Notes under the pieces: generated by a model
Databases searched by the model: none
Seen by the model: the letters and a program-made list of their open reading frames with translations, nothing else
What the model was told of the DNA's origin: nothing
Assembly: GCF_003149245.1 (NCBI RefSeq)
Contig: NZ_QGDL01000021.1
Span: forward strand, 1-64,000
Direction: 5' to 3'
Length of the DNA stretch: 64,000 nucleotides
Source: Faecalicatena orotica
GTDB lineage: Bacteria; Bacillota; Clostridia; Lachnospirales; Lachnospiraceae
In this document: one piece after another, positions 50,977-60,796 of the stretch
How the letters are laid out: every line of letters starts with the position of its first letter
Numbering within the stretch: the first letter of the stretch is position 1
Position numbers and translations under genes: made by a program

Positions 50977-52253
50977 GAATAATGTGGGCCATATTTGTTA
51001 CTTTCCCTGAGGTGGCTAATAAAGTTGGAAGAAAATCAGAATATGCATGTACTTGGGCGAGGGCACTAGCTGAGAAAATTAGATATAGGAGAGATGTTGA
51101 TCTAGCGATAGTATCTGTTGCTGATGCAAAGACAATCCAGAAATACAATATAAATGAGGTTGATTTCTATTTTTTGCCAAACAGAAAAGAAGTTTTACAT
51201 ACTGGAGGAGGAAAAAATGCCAGAAAGGCTTGGGAAGAAATCTTGGCAGATTTTAAGCCAGATGTAATTCACATTCATGGCAGCGAATCTTTGGTTCCAT
51301 ATGAACTTATTAGGATGAATCCTAAAATACCACTCTTTCTGACCCTACAAGGTATTCTTTCCAACTATTATAAAGATGCTTATGCTGGACTGGAGATAGG
51401 TGAAATTTTGGCAAACTATTCACTTAGAGATGTTATACGCCATTCTGGAATAATTTGGGACAAGAAGGCTGAAATAAAGAAAAGTAAATATGAACAAGAA
51501 ATGTTGAAAGGTGTCGGATATCTTGGGGGGAGAACAACATGGGATAAAGTGTCATCTCATGCAGTCAATCCAAAGGCCAAATATATCTTTGCTCCTGAAC
51601 TGATCCGACACGAGTTTTATACTGCTTCCAGATGGAGTGTAAATGATATTCATAGACATCGTATATTCATGCATCAAGGTTTCAAACCAATAAAAGGACT
51701 ACATATCTTATTAAATGCTATTAAAGAATTACAAAAGAAATATCCTGACATAGAGCTCTATATGTCTGGAACAAATATAATGAAAAATGAATCTGTAAAG
51801 GATAAATTACTTCAACCAGGATATGTAAAATATCTTTTTAAGAAAATAAATGAATATAACTTACAGGGATGTATCCATTTTACTGGAATATTGAATGCCG
51901 AGCAAATAGTGAATGAACTAAAGAAGTCAAATGTTATGGTTCTTCCGTCTTCAATTGAAAATAGTCCGAATTCTCTTTGTGAGGCGCAATTAGTTGGTAT
52001 TCCCTGTGTTGCAAGTTTTGTCGGCGGTGTACCGGAAATGTTACGTGATGGACAAGATGGATTTTTATATACCTTCAATGAGCCATTAATGCTTGCGGAA
52101 TATATATCTCGAATCTTTGATTCTGATAAGTTAGCAGAGGAGTTCTCAAAGTCCTCCTATGAATGGATTAGGCGCAAACAAGGTGAGGATTATGTAGTTG
52201 AAAAGTCAATAGACAATTACAGATATATTATAAATGATACAAGCAATTCCTAA
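50973..52253 (+). CDS. GT4-type glycosyltransferase
   Basis: This 426-residue GT-B enzyme has PDVIHIHGSESLVPY in the acceptor half. A donor half begins near RIFMHQGFKPIKGLHILL, and the signature LPSSIENSPNSLCEAQLVGIPCVASFVGG follows. It is the third sugar-adding enzyme of the locus. The four-base overlap with wzy indicates translational coupling. Confidence 0.88.
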   Translation: MRIMWAIFVTFPEVANKVGRKSEYACTWARALAEKIRYRRDVDLAIVSVADAKTIQKYNINEVDFYFLPNRKEVLHTGGGKNARKAWEEILADFKPDVIHIHGSESLVPYELIRMNPKIPLFLTLQGILSNYYKDAYAGLEIGEILANYSLRDVIRHSGIIWDKKAEIKKSKYEQEMLKGVGYLGGRTTWDKVSSHAVNPKAKYIFAPELIRHEFYTASRWSVNDIHRHRIFMHQGFKPIKGLHILLNAIKELQKKYPDIELYMSGTNIMKNESVKDKLLQPGYVKYLFKKINEYNLQGCIHFTGILNAEQIVNELKKSNVMVLPSSIENSPNSLCEAQLVGIPCVASFVGGVPEMLRDGQDGFLYTFNEPLMLAEYISRIFDSDKLAEEFSKSSYEWIRRKQGEDYVVEKSIDNYRYIINDTSNS

Positions 52254-52275
52254 CATATATGTGGGAAGGAGAATA

Positions 52276-53091
52276 ATGGAACAGAAAATTTTAAGAGAAT
52301 TACAACTAACAGAATTGGAGATTTTGAAAACGGTTGATGCCCTATGTATGAAGGAGGGTATACAATATTACTTAGTTGGTGGGACTTTATTAGGTGCAAT
52401 CCGCCATAAAGGCTTTATTCCATGGGATGATGATTTAGATATTGCAATTCCCAGAGCGGATTATAATCGATTTATAGAAATATGTTTATGTGGTGGTTTA
52501 GGTAAAAATTATGAGTTGCATCATATTTCTACAGACAAAAATTATTGGCTTCCTTTTGCAAAAATTAGGAAGAAGAATACATTATTTAATGAAACAGATA
52601 TAAAAATGTTAGATTGTAGGAAAGGAATTTTTATTGATGTTTTTCCACTTGATTCATGTGCAAAAAATTCAGGATTAACATATCATTTAAGAGCGAAGAT
52701 AGTAAAGACTTTAAATTTTGTAATTAATATGCGTGTTAGAAAATGTAAGATTAAGACCATACAAGCAAAAGTCATATATCTGATCACAAGACCGTTTAGC
52801 ATAAAAACTATTACTTTATTCAGGGATACACTGTGCACAAAGCAAAAATCTGGAAAATATATAATTAATTATGCTTCTAATTATAAATACACTAAACAGA
52901 CTATGGATAAATCAATATATGGAAAAGGAATAAAAGTATCATTTGAAAATGGAAAATTTTGCGCGCCTATTCTATACATAAAATATTTGGAACAGTTATT
53001 TGAAAATTGGAAACAGTTACCTCCAGAAGAAGAAAGACGAAATCATAATCCAACTAATATAATATTTGATTTAAAAAAGGAAGGACGCTAA
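52276..53091 (+). CDS. LicD-family phosphotransferase
   Basis: This 271-residue protein carries the LicD core GGTLLGAIRHKGFIPWDDDLDI followed by RADYNRF. LicD proteins move a phospho-group (choline, glycerol or sugar phosphate) from a CDP donor onto glycans. The TagD-like gene three positions on could make a CDP donor, most simply CDP-glycerol, so a phosphoglycerol decoration is likely. The ATG at 52276 follows AAGGAG. Confidence 0.88.
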   Translation: MEQKILRELQLTELEILKTVDALCMKEGIQYYLVGGTLLGAIRHKGFIPWDDDLDIAIPRADYNRFIEICLCGGLGKNYELHHISTDKNYWLPFAKIRKKNTLFNETDIKMLDCRKGIFIDVFPLDSCAKNSGLTYHLRAKIVKTLNFVINMRVRKCKIKTIQAKVIYLITRPFSIKTITLFRDTLCTKQKSGKYIINYASNYKYTKQTMDKSIYGKGIKVSFENGKFCAPILYIKYLEQLFENWKQLPPEEERRNHNPTNIIFDLKKEGR

Positions 53092-53097
53092 ATATTT

Positions 53098-54627
53098 ATG
53101 CGGGAATATTCACGAACTCAAAATGCTGCAATAAATACTTTGACGAGTTCTATAATGCAAATAGTAAATGTCATTCTAGGATTTATTAGTAGAACGATAT
53201 TTATTCATCTTCTAAGTTCTGATTATTTAGGGGTTAACAGCCTATACACAAATATATTGACAGTTTTGTCTTTTGCCGAATTGGGAATAGGAAATGCAAT
53301 TGTGTTTAGCCTTTACAAACCAATTGCTAATCATGATAAATCGAAAATACAGGCTTTGATGACACTATACAAAAAGGCTTATCAACTAATTGGGGGTGTG
53401 ATTTTTGCTTTAGGTTTATGTGTCATCCCCTTTATGAGATATTTAATTAAGGATGCACCTGACATTAAAGAAAATATTATCCTTATATATATTCTCTTCT
53501 TATTGAATACATCTGTATCCTATTTATATAGCTATAAAAAAACTCTGATCACCGCGAACCAGAAGGACTATATTGTTCAGTTATATACACGAGCATTTCA
53601 GCTAATCCAAATTGTCCTTCAGAGTATTTTTTTATTGCTAACACATGAGTATATTATTTATTTGATAATTCACATAGTCTGTACAGTAGGTCAGAATATA
53701 GTATTATCAATTAAAGCAGATAAAATGTATCCGTTTATTGCCGAGAAAAATGATAATAAACTAAGTAAAGAGGAAACAAACTCAATTTTTGATAACGTTA
53801 AGGCATTGTTTGTGTACAAATTTGGATCTGTAATTTTAAATGGTACAGATAATATTATTATTTCGTCAATTATTAATGTTGCTACAGTCGGTATTGCATC
53901 AAACTATACAATGTTGATGAATAATGTAACAAATATAATTAGCGGTGCAATTAATTCACTAACTGCAAGCGTTGGTAATCTTTCTGTTAAAGGTAGTAAG
54001 GAACAGATTCGCAGTATCATGCATCAGCTTCTTATGATATGTGTATGGTTATATGGATTCATTGGTATATGTTTTTTTGTTTTAGCTAATGAGTTTGTAG
54101 AATTGTGGATTGGTCCTAAATATTTGTTAGATCAAAGTGTCGTTTTTGCAATTTTATTTAGTATTTACATTAATGGCGTTCAGTATGCAGCATATACATT
54201 TCGTACTACTCAGGGACTTTTTATACAAAGCCGGTGGGTCCCTATGATCTCGGCCATAATAAATATTATTTTATCAGTATGGTGGGGAAAGACTATCGGC
54301 TTGTCTGGTATTTTCATAGCAACAGGAATATCCAGACTTTTAACAACAACTCTTGTTGATCCTTGGCTCGTCTATAAAAATAATTTCAGTAAAAAGCCTT
54401 TTGAATATTATTTTAAATATTTTGCTGAATCCTTGGCTGTTGTAATAAATGGTTTGATTCAATATTGGTTGATAGGTCTCGTACCAATAACAGGTTGGAT
54501 TGGTTTTTTTGTGAAAGTTATTATTGTTTCCATTACAGCAAATGTGGTTTTTCTTATAGAACTTGGATGGACTAAAGATTTCCGAAATTTAGTTAATAGA
54601 GTTGCACCAAGCTTCAGAAAAGGCTGA
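53098..54627 (+). CDS. wzx: Wzx-type repeat-unit flippase, copy 1
   Basis: This 509-residue protein has about 12-14 membrane helices and the polysaccharide-exporter (MATE/MVF superfamily) start NTLTSSIMQIVNVILGFISRTIFIHLL. It moves lipid-linked repeat units across the membrane. It is the flippase of the + strand cluster; a different one is encoded at 57998. Confidence 0.9.
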   Translation: MREYSRTQNAAINTLTSSIMQIVNVILGFISRTIFIHLLSSDYLGVNSLYTNILTVLSFAELGIGNAIVFSLYKPIANHDKSKIQALMTLYKKAYQLIGGVIFALGLCVIPFMRYLIKDAPDIKENIILIYILFLLNTSVSYLYSYKKTLITANQKDYIVQLYTRAFQLIQIVLQSIFLLLTHEYIIYLIIHIVCTVGQNIVLSIKADKMYPFIAEKNDNKLSKEETNSIFDNVKALFVYKFGSVILNGTDNIIISSIINVATVGIASNYTMLMNNVTNIISGAINSLTASVGNLSVKGSKEQIRSIMHQLLMICVWLYGFIGICFFVLANEFVELWIGPKYLLDQSVVFAILFSIYINGVQYAAYTFRTTQGLFIQSRWVPMISAIINIILSVWWGKTIGLSGIFIATGISRLLTTTLVDPWLVYKNNFSKKPFEYYFKYFAESLAVVINGLIQYWLIGLVPITGWIGFFVKVIIVSITANVVFLIELGWTKDFRNLVNRVAPSFRKG

Positions 54628-54648
54628 AAAACTAAAGGAGGCTATACT

Positions 54649-55083
54649 ATGAAAAAATATAAGATTGGCTACACTACAGGTGTATATGATATGTTTCATA
54701 TTGGACACCTGAACATTTTAAAGAGAGCAAAAGAACAGTGTGAGTACTTAATTGTTGGAGTGAGCACTGATGAGCTTGTAAAAAGTTATAAAGGTAAAAC
54801 ACCCATCATCCCCTATAAAGAGAGGTTTGCCATTGTTGATTCAATTAAATATGTAGATCTTGTTGTCCCGCAGACTACAATGGACAAAATGGAGGCTTGG
54901 AATGAACTACATTTTGATGTTATGTTTCACGGTTCTGATTGGAAGGGAAGCGATATGTACAATAGACTCATCGAAAAATTTCATGATGTCGGAACGGAAG
55001 TAGTGTTTTTGCCACATACATCAGGGGTATCGTCGACTTTGCTATCTGAAGTCCTACATAAGATTCAGGATGATAATGAATAA
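54649..55083 (+). CDS. TagD-like nucleotidyltransferase (CTP-dependent)
   Basis: This 144-residue protein has the cytidylyltransferase motifs GVYDMFHIGHLNIL (HxGH) and YKERFAIVDSIKYVD, and the late SSTLLSEV. The family makes CDP-glycerol (TagD) or related donors. With LicD in the same locus this suggests a phosphoglycerol-type modification of the polymer. The ATG follows AAAGGAGG. Confidence 0.85.
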   Translation: MKKYKIGYTTGVYDMFHIGHLNILKRAKEQCEYLIVGVSTDELVKSYKGKTPIIPYKERFAIVDSIKYVDLVVPQTTMDKMEAWNELHFDVMFHGSDWKGSDMYNRLIEKFHDVGTEVVFLPHTSGVSSTLLSEVLHKIQDDNE

Positions 55084-55105
55084 ATTTGATACAGGGGGAC
55101 GGAGA

Positions 55106-56269
55106 ATGTATTTGACCAGTGGAGATAAACTTGAGTGCTGTGGATGTAAAGCGTGTGTGGAAATTTGTCCTCAAAAATGTATATCCTTAAAAGAGGATAA
55201 TGAGCATTTCATTTATCCAGTTGTAAATAAGACCGAGTGTACTCATTGTAATTTGTGTGAAAAAACATGTCCTATTAGTAGTCATATTTTTAAAAGTTCT
55301 AACAAAAGTGAAGTATGGGTAGGAAGATATAAATCACAAAATGTTATATTTGATAGCTCTTCTGGTGGAGCATACACTGCTATATACAAAACACTTTTGA
55401 AAGAAAACTATATTTTCTATGGAGTCCGTTGGTCAGAAAACTTTCAAGTTATTCATGATATTGCAAAAACGGAGCAGGGATGTGAAAACTTCAGAAAATC
55501 CAAATATGTTCTAAGCGATACTAACAAAGTGTTTTCGAAAATAGAAGGGCATTTAGTAAATTCTGAAAAGGTTTGTTTTTCAGGAACACCTTGCCAATGC
55601 GCCGCTTTGTTAGCTTATTTGAATAGCAAACATATAAGATGTGATAATTTAATTGTAGTGGATATTATTTGTCACGGAGCACCAAATCAGTACTTGTTTG
55701 ACAAGTACATCAGCGAAAAAATAGGGAGTAAATCAAATATTACTGGATATATCTACAATTTTAAAAACAAAACCCCTTATTCTGGAAAAGTTAATTCCAG
55801 ATCTGCTGAGATGATTTCACCACAAGGAGAATCATATATTTTAGATTCCCAGAATGATCCTTTTATAAAAGCTTATTACGGCCGGCTTTTTTACAGACCG
55901 GCGTGTGGGGACTGTCGGTTTGCGAGACCGGAACGAGTATCTGACATAACAATCGGTGATGCATGGCATATAGAGCGAGATTATCCTGAATGGAATTCCT
56001 TAGCGGGCGTTTCACTTATACTCTTAAATTCACCAAAAGGGAAGTCCTTATTTGATGACATAAAAAAACAAATGGAAGTTAAAAAAATGAATATTGCATG
56101 GGCTGTGGAAACGAATGCGCAGTTAAGCAAACCTACACAGATGCATCCTAAGAGAGAGAAGTTTTTTAGTTTGCTTGAAAATAACCCCTTTGAAGTGGCT
56201 GTATCAAAATCAATGGATGGATCAGTATTTAGAAGAGTAGCAAGAAGAATAAAACGGTTTGTAAAATGA
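55106..56269 (+). CDS. Fe-S/coenzyme F420 beta-subunit-like protein
   Basis: This protein of about 387 residues has two [4Fe-4S] motifs at the start (CCGCKACVEICPQKC and CTHCNLCEKTCP) and then an FrhB-type domain (GTPCQCAALLAYL, DIICHGAPN, CGDCRFARPERVSDITIGDAW). Such proteins are frequent in polysaccharide loci with pyruvyl transferases; their reaction is not established. The frame opens at 55070, inside tagD, but GGGGGACGGAG before 55106 favours this start. It is the last + gene of the cluster. Confidence 0.82.
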   Translation: MYLTSGDKLECCGCKACVEICPQKCISLKEDNEHFIYPVVNKTECTHCNLCEKTCPISSHIFKSSNKSEVWVGRYKSQNVIFDSSSGGAYTAIYKTLLKENYIFYGVRWSENFQVIHDIAKTEQGCENFRKSKYVLSDTNKVFSKIEGHLVNSEKVCFSGTPCQCAALLAYLNSKHIRCDNLIVVDIICHGAPNQYLFDKYISEKIGSKSNITGYIYNFKNKTPYSGKVNSRSAEMISPQGESYILDSQNDPFIKAYYGRLFYRPACGDCRFARPERVSDITIGDAWHIERDYPEWNSLAGVSLILLNSPKGKSLFDDIKKQMEVKKMNIAWAVETNAQLSKPTQMHPKREKFFSLLENNPFEVAVSKSMDGSVFRRVARRIKRFVK

Positions 56270-56487
56270 TTTTGAATTTAGTACGGAACGCTATAAACAA
56301 TTGCTGTTCAAGTATCTTGAAAGATTATTACTATGAAAGAACAATTGGTTATTTACAACTCCAAGGAAAGGTGCAGCTAATATATAGATAATCATAAGAG
56401 CTTCTGTAGGCTATTAAATAGAGGTACGCACTATGGAGGAGCGTTTCTCTCACCGCACAAGAATATTCAGTCTGTGGATAAATCTGC
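56270..56487. other. Gene-free stretch before the IS
   Basis: This AT-rich region has no ORF above background and no terminator that I can recognise. It ends in the target sequence AAATCTGC duplicated by the insertion. Confidence 0.6.
56480..56487. repeat. Left target-site duplication
   Basis: AAATCTGC, repeated at 57973-57980. With the next G it is 9 bases at both ends. Confidence 0.85.
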
Positions 56488-57972
56488 GAGTGTGTGAAGA
56501 AAAGTCTGTAAATGCTGATCTTCTATGATAATAATTGGGCTGATAGTACCTATTGGAGCTTTCAGCCCTTGTTTTATTTATAACAGTACATGCCCTTGCA
56601 TGTCAAGTGCAGGCGAAAAATCCGCCTGTATAGAACTGGTTATAACGATCTATTCCGGCAGACGCCCCTCATACATGATACTCAGTTCACCATAAACCTG
56701 TCCCCAGTTTCTGATGGGCATTGACCATTTCTTTGTGGCTTCAAAGGTGGATAGATACAGTGCTTTCAGTAGTGCCGTATCGCTTGGAAACACGCTTCTT
56801 TGACGGTTCAGCTTACGATAGGTGGCGTTGAGGCTCTCTATCGCGTTTGTGGTGTAAATCACCTTTCTTACCGCTGTGGAAAACTTGAAGATTGGGGAGA
56901 TGGCATCCCAGTTCTGTTTCCAGCTTCTCATGGAATTGGGATATTTTTCCCTCCACTTTTCAGTGACCCGTTTCAAAGCATCCAGTGCCTTCTCTTCTGT
57001 AGGTGCCTGATAAATAGTCTTCAAATCAGCACAGAACGGTTTTCTGTCCTTATCTGATACGTATTTCATGGTATTACGCACCTGATGCACGATACAACGC
57101 TGATATTCTGTTTTTGGATACGCAGCAGTGATGGCCTCTTTGATACCGGCCAGACCATCGGCACAGATGATCAGAATATCCTTTACGCCTCGATTTTTTA
57201 AACCATTTAAAACAGCCAGCCAGTATTTGGAACTTTCGTTTTCACCAACCTCAATAGTTAGAACTTCTTTAAGACCATCTTGGTTAATGCCAAGAATCAC
57301 ATAGGCCGCAAGCTTGCGGATGATGCCATTATCTCGCACAGAGTAGTGGATGGCATCTATATAGAGCACTGGATATATCTCAGAGAGCGGGCGATTTTGC
57401 CAATCCTCAATCTGAGGCATGATTTTATCTGTCACGTCTGAAATAAAGCCTTCTGAAGCCTCAAAACCATAGATATCGTCCAGTGTGTCAGAGATCTGTC
57501 GTGTGGTCATGCCTTTGGCATACATAGAAATAATTTTCTGGTCAATGTCAGAGATGTCTTTCGGTCGCTTTTTGACCACCTGTGGTTCAAAAGTAGACTT
57601 TCGGTCTTGAGGAACCTGAATATCCATACTGCCATAGCTGCTGTTAATACGCTTGGGTTTGTAGCCGTTACGGTAATCATCACCATCGGAGCGTTGAGAC
57701 TTTTCATAGCCCAGATGCTCATCCATCACGCTTTCCATCATTTCTTTGATTGTGCCGCCAAGCAGATCCTTGAGGGCATCCTGGATATCTTCTGCTGACT
57801 GGATATCGTATTCCTGCAGAAGCTGCTGAATAATGTTACGTTTTCCGTCTGTCATTTGTACTTTGTGTACTGGTTTCTTTTCTCCTGCCATAATAAAGGC
57901 CTCCTATGATTTTTTTATTTTACCATAGAAGACCCTTTAAAACCTTATTTACAGAAAAAATTTCACATGCTC
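56488..57972 (-). mobile_element. Complete IS256-family insertion sequence
   Basis: The 1485-bp element is bounded by imperfect terminal inverted repeats: GAGTGTGTGAAG at the left and, read inward from the right, GAGCATGTGAAA, both continuing to TCTGTAAAT (19 of 26 positions equal). It is flanked by an 8-9 bp direct repeat, as expected for IS256-type transposition. A single intact transposase fills it. The matched duplication indicates a fairly recent insertion between the two convergent polysaccharide clusters. Confidence 0.9.
56650..57891 (-). CDS. IS256-family (mutator-type) transposase
   Basis: The 413-residue transposase is intact. Predicted DDE residues are Asp179 (YIDAIHY), Asp245 (CADGLAG) and Glu352 (TNAIESLN), with the C-x2-H neighbour CIVHQVRNT typical of the family. 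The start ATG at 57891 follows an AGGAGG-like site. No frameshift or stop is present, so it could be active. Confidence 0.95.
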   Translation of the reverse strand: MAGEKKPVHKVQMTDGKRNIIQQLLQEYDIQSAEDIQDALKDLLGGTIKEMMESVMDEHLGYEKSQRSDGDDYRNGYKPKRINSSYGSMDIQVPQDRKSTFEPQVVKKRPKDISDIDQKIISMYAKGMTTRQISDTLDDIYGFEASEGFISDVTDKIMPQIEDWQNRPLSEIYPVLYIDAIHYSVRDNGIIRKLAAYVILGINQDGLKEVLTIEVGENESSKYWLAVLNGLKNRGVKDILIICADGLAGIKEAITAAYPKTEYQRCIVHQVRNTMKYVSDKDRKPFCADLKTIYQAPTEEKALDALKRVTEKWREKYPNSMRSWKQNWDAISPIFKFSTAVRKVIYTTNAIESLNATYRKLNRQRSVFPSDTALLKALYLSTFEATKKWSMPIRNWGQVYGELSIMYEGRLPE

Positions 57973-57980
57973 AAATCTGC
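57973..57980. repeat. Right target-site duplication
   Basis: AAATCTGC, identical to 56480-56487. Confidence 0.85.
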
Positions 57981-57997
57981 GGAAACTCAAGCATTTT

Positions 57998-59437
57998 TCA
58001 TTTTTTTCTTATATTCTTTAAAATTTCTAATAAATACTCTACATTATCATTTTTCATGCAAATAGATAACAGCATATAAAAAGATACACCAACAACTAAT
58101 TGTACTAGCAACTGCACATAAATATTTACTGGTAAATATCCAAGGGTAAATACAAGTATACCCATTATGGCAGCGCACAATAGTTGTGGAGCAATATCTT
58201 TTATTTGCTCTCTATATGTATAATTTAGTAATTTTTTATTAGGGGTAGCTCTTATTATTGTCTCTATGAAGGATGCAATTACAGCAGAAGCTGCCAACTG
58301 ATAAAGTCCTATAAATGCTGAAACTATGATCAAGGCTGATGAGACAATTCGTGTATATAATTCTGTTTTAAGGGTTATATCACTCCTGCCCATCGCATTA
58401 ATTGCCTGTACATTAGCAGTACCTATCGGATAAAATACGTATACCAAACAACATAATTGCATAAAAGGTATAGATGGAGCCCATTTTTCACCTAATAAAA
58501 TTAATACAACATTTTTTGATACAGCAGAAAGACCAATCATAATTGGAAAGAAGAAAAAAGAACTAAGCTTCATAGATCTTCTCATCATTGCTTTTAATTT
58601 CACACTATCAGATTGTTCTTTCGCATAAACAGTAAGCATAACTTGCTGCAATGCATAATCGGTACTCGTATTAATTACTGCCGGGAATTGCTCTCCCTTA
58701 TTAAAATAGGCCAAATCAACCGGTGAATACATTTTACCTATAATAAGGCTCCTCAACTGAAAATACGCATTAGAAATGAACCGTGAGAATGTTATTTTCC
58801 ACGCAAAACTTAACATTTCAGCAGCTGCTTTTTTAGAAAAAGTAAAGATAAACTTAAATTCACTTTGAACTCCTAAAAAAATACAAACCAATAATCTTAT
58901 CGCAAATTGTTGAATAACTAAAGCCCATGCGCCAAAACCATAAAATGCAGCAAGTATTCCCAAAATACCGGCCACTGTATTTGCCAAAATGTTTGCCACT
59001 GCAATCTGCTTAAATTTAAATTCTCTAGACAACTTAGCTATGAAAATAGCTGATATCGCACCAAGCACAAACGCTAACGATAGTACTCTTAAAATGGGAA
59101 CCACTCTGTTTTCGTTATAAAACATTCCAATAAACGGAGCTGCGATAAACACAATGCCATATAATATAACACCAATAACAATATTGCAAATCATTATCGT
59201 GTTCATATCAGAATTTGTAACCTCTTTTTTCTGTACAAGTGCTGTTCCTAGGCCACAATCAACAAAAACAAAGCCGAATGATATAAAAACCGTCGTTAAT
59301 GCAATTAACCCGTACTCTTCCGGGCCTAACAATCTAGCCAATACTATCGATATAACTAGTGTAATAATCTGACTAATAAATTTTTCTCCGCCTTTCCACA
59401 GAAGAGAAAAAATAGCCTTATCTTTTAAATTGCTCAT
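57998..59437 (-). CDS. Wzx-type flippase, copy 2
   Basis: This 479-residue protein has about 12-14 membrane helices and the polysaccharide-exporter beginning KAIFSLLWKGGEKFISQIITLVISIVLARLLGPEEYGLIAL, closest in style to the MOP/Wzx group with LGPEEYG. It is clearly different from the flippase at 53098. It is the last gene of the minus-strand cluster, about 17 bases from the IS. Confidence 0.9.
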   Translation of the reverse strand: MSNLKDKAIFSLLWKGGEKFISQIITLVISIVLARLLGPEEYGLIALTTVFISFGFVFVDCGLGTALVQKKEVTNSDMNTIMICNIVIGVILYGIVFIAAPFIGMFYNENRVVPILRVLSLAFVLGAISAIFIAKLSREFKFKQIAVANILANTVAGILGILAAFYGFGAWALVIQQFAIRLLVCIFLGVQSEFKFIFTFSKKAAAEMLSFAWKITFSRFISNAYFQLRSLIIGKMYSPVDLAYFNKGEQFPAVINTSTDYALQQVMLTVYAKEQSDSVKLKAMMRRSMKLSSFFFFPIMIGLSAVSKNVVLILLGEKWAPSIPFMQLCCLVYVFYPIGTANVQAINAMGRSDITLKTELYTRIVSSALIIVSAFIGLYQLAASAVIASFIETIIRATPNKKLLNYTYREQIKDIAPQLLCAAIMGILVFTLGYLPVNIYVQLLVQLVVGVSFYMLLSICMKNDNVEYLLEILKNIRKK

Positions 59438-59614
59438 TTTTTATTATAATACCTTTAAAAACACCATGTTTTCCTTTCTATTTATAATTTGTACCTTAAC
59501 TGTCATTCATCTTAATAACTAATCCGCTACACTGAATGACATTTTAATTCTCCATATGCTCGCAGGCTAGCTTAAAATTCCACGTAAACTTCTTAAATAC
59601 GGTTTCAAATTTAC

Positions 59615-60688
59615 TCAGTGCAGCCAGTAAATAATTATCTTACGGATGTAATATTTATATGTAGAGCATTTATTAACGATATAGATAGCTATAGTATTCA
59701 GTGCTTTTATTAACACTTCTTTGATTTTACCCAAAATACAATCCAAGAAAATACCTATAATAAGCCCAACTAATAGTACAATAGCAGCAATTGTGATTAC
59801 GCATATTGGCAAATTTTGATTATAGACATTTTCCACAGAAAATACTCTATTACTGATAAACATTCTAATTGATCCCTCAATCATTGTGATACAAAATACT
59901 TGTTTAGAAATAAAATTAATTACTTTTGACGATAGATTAATTTCTCTAAAGATAAGAAAAATTATCACACTTTGAATTATTATCAAGGATGAACAATCTC
60001 GCGCAAAAGGAGTACTCGCACCCTCAGATAATACAACAGATACAAGTAAATTCAATAATACAGTAATCAAATATATAAGTGTACCGCCAACTATTAATTT
60101 CCCAATATTTAGTTTTGTGTCAAAATATTTTCTTATATAGACGCCAATTAAATATATTAGGAATAAATTCATTAATCCTTTCCCACGGTCTCCCATTGGA
60201 TGATAATATAATAGGGTCGGCAGTACACTGAAAACAACAAACAAAGCTATTATAAGCTTCTGGAACTCTTTTTTGGACAGTCTTTCTATTGCTATATTAG
60301 TAAATGGAGAAAATATCAACAACAACATATATACCGTCATAAACCAATGTTTTTGGGTTATAACTGGCATGAATGATTTAACGCATTCTAAAACCGAAAA
60401 ACTTCCTGTTGCAATAACTCCAATGACGAATGAAATTAACGAATACAGAATCAAATTTACTTCAAAGCGTATTATTTTTTCTCTATTGCCTCTTAAACCA
60501 AAGTATCCAGAAATAAGTATGAAAATACTGACACCTGAATTAAATAGAGTATTTTCTAAAACACTAAATATCCTATATCCTCCTCCGACACCTAGAAAGG
60601 GACCATTTACATGCATTATAATAATTCCTAATAACGCTAAAATTCTTAACAACTCAAAATTTGATTGTCTTACTTTCTGATTCAACAT
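59615..60688 (-). CDS. Acyltransferase family 3 membrane protein
   Basis: This 357-residue protein has about ten membrane helices and the family start RQSNFELLRILALLGIIIMHV (His in the first helix region), then FILISGYFGLRG and KHWFMTVYM. Such enzymes O-acetylate sugars of surface polymers. AGAGGA before the ATG at 60688 favours this start over 60721. Confidence 0.88.
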   Translation of the reverse strand: MLNQKVRQSNFELLRILALLGIIIMHVNGPFLGVGGGYRIFSVLENTLFNSGVSIFILISGYFGLRGNREKIIRFEVNLILYSLISFVIGVIATGSFSVLECVKSFMPVITQKHWFMTVYMLLLIFSPFTNIAIERLSKKEFQKLIIALFVVFSVLPTLLYYHPMGDRGKGLMNLFLIYLIGVYIRKYFDTKLNIGKLIVGGTLIYLITVLLNLLVSVVLSEGASTPFARDCSSLIIIQSVIIFLIFREINLSSKVINFISKQVFCITMIEGSIRMFISNRVFSVENVYNQNLPICVITIAAIVLLVGLIIGIFLDCILGKIKEVLIKALNTIAIYIVNKCSTYKYYIRKIIIYWLH

Positions 60689-60796
60689 ATTATATTCCTC
60701 TATTGGATTAAATCTTATCACAGCAATTCAGATACTCCACTTACGGCTATCTATATCCACTGAGTAGCCCTTTTGACACCATCCGCTAATTTCGTT

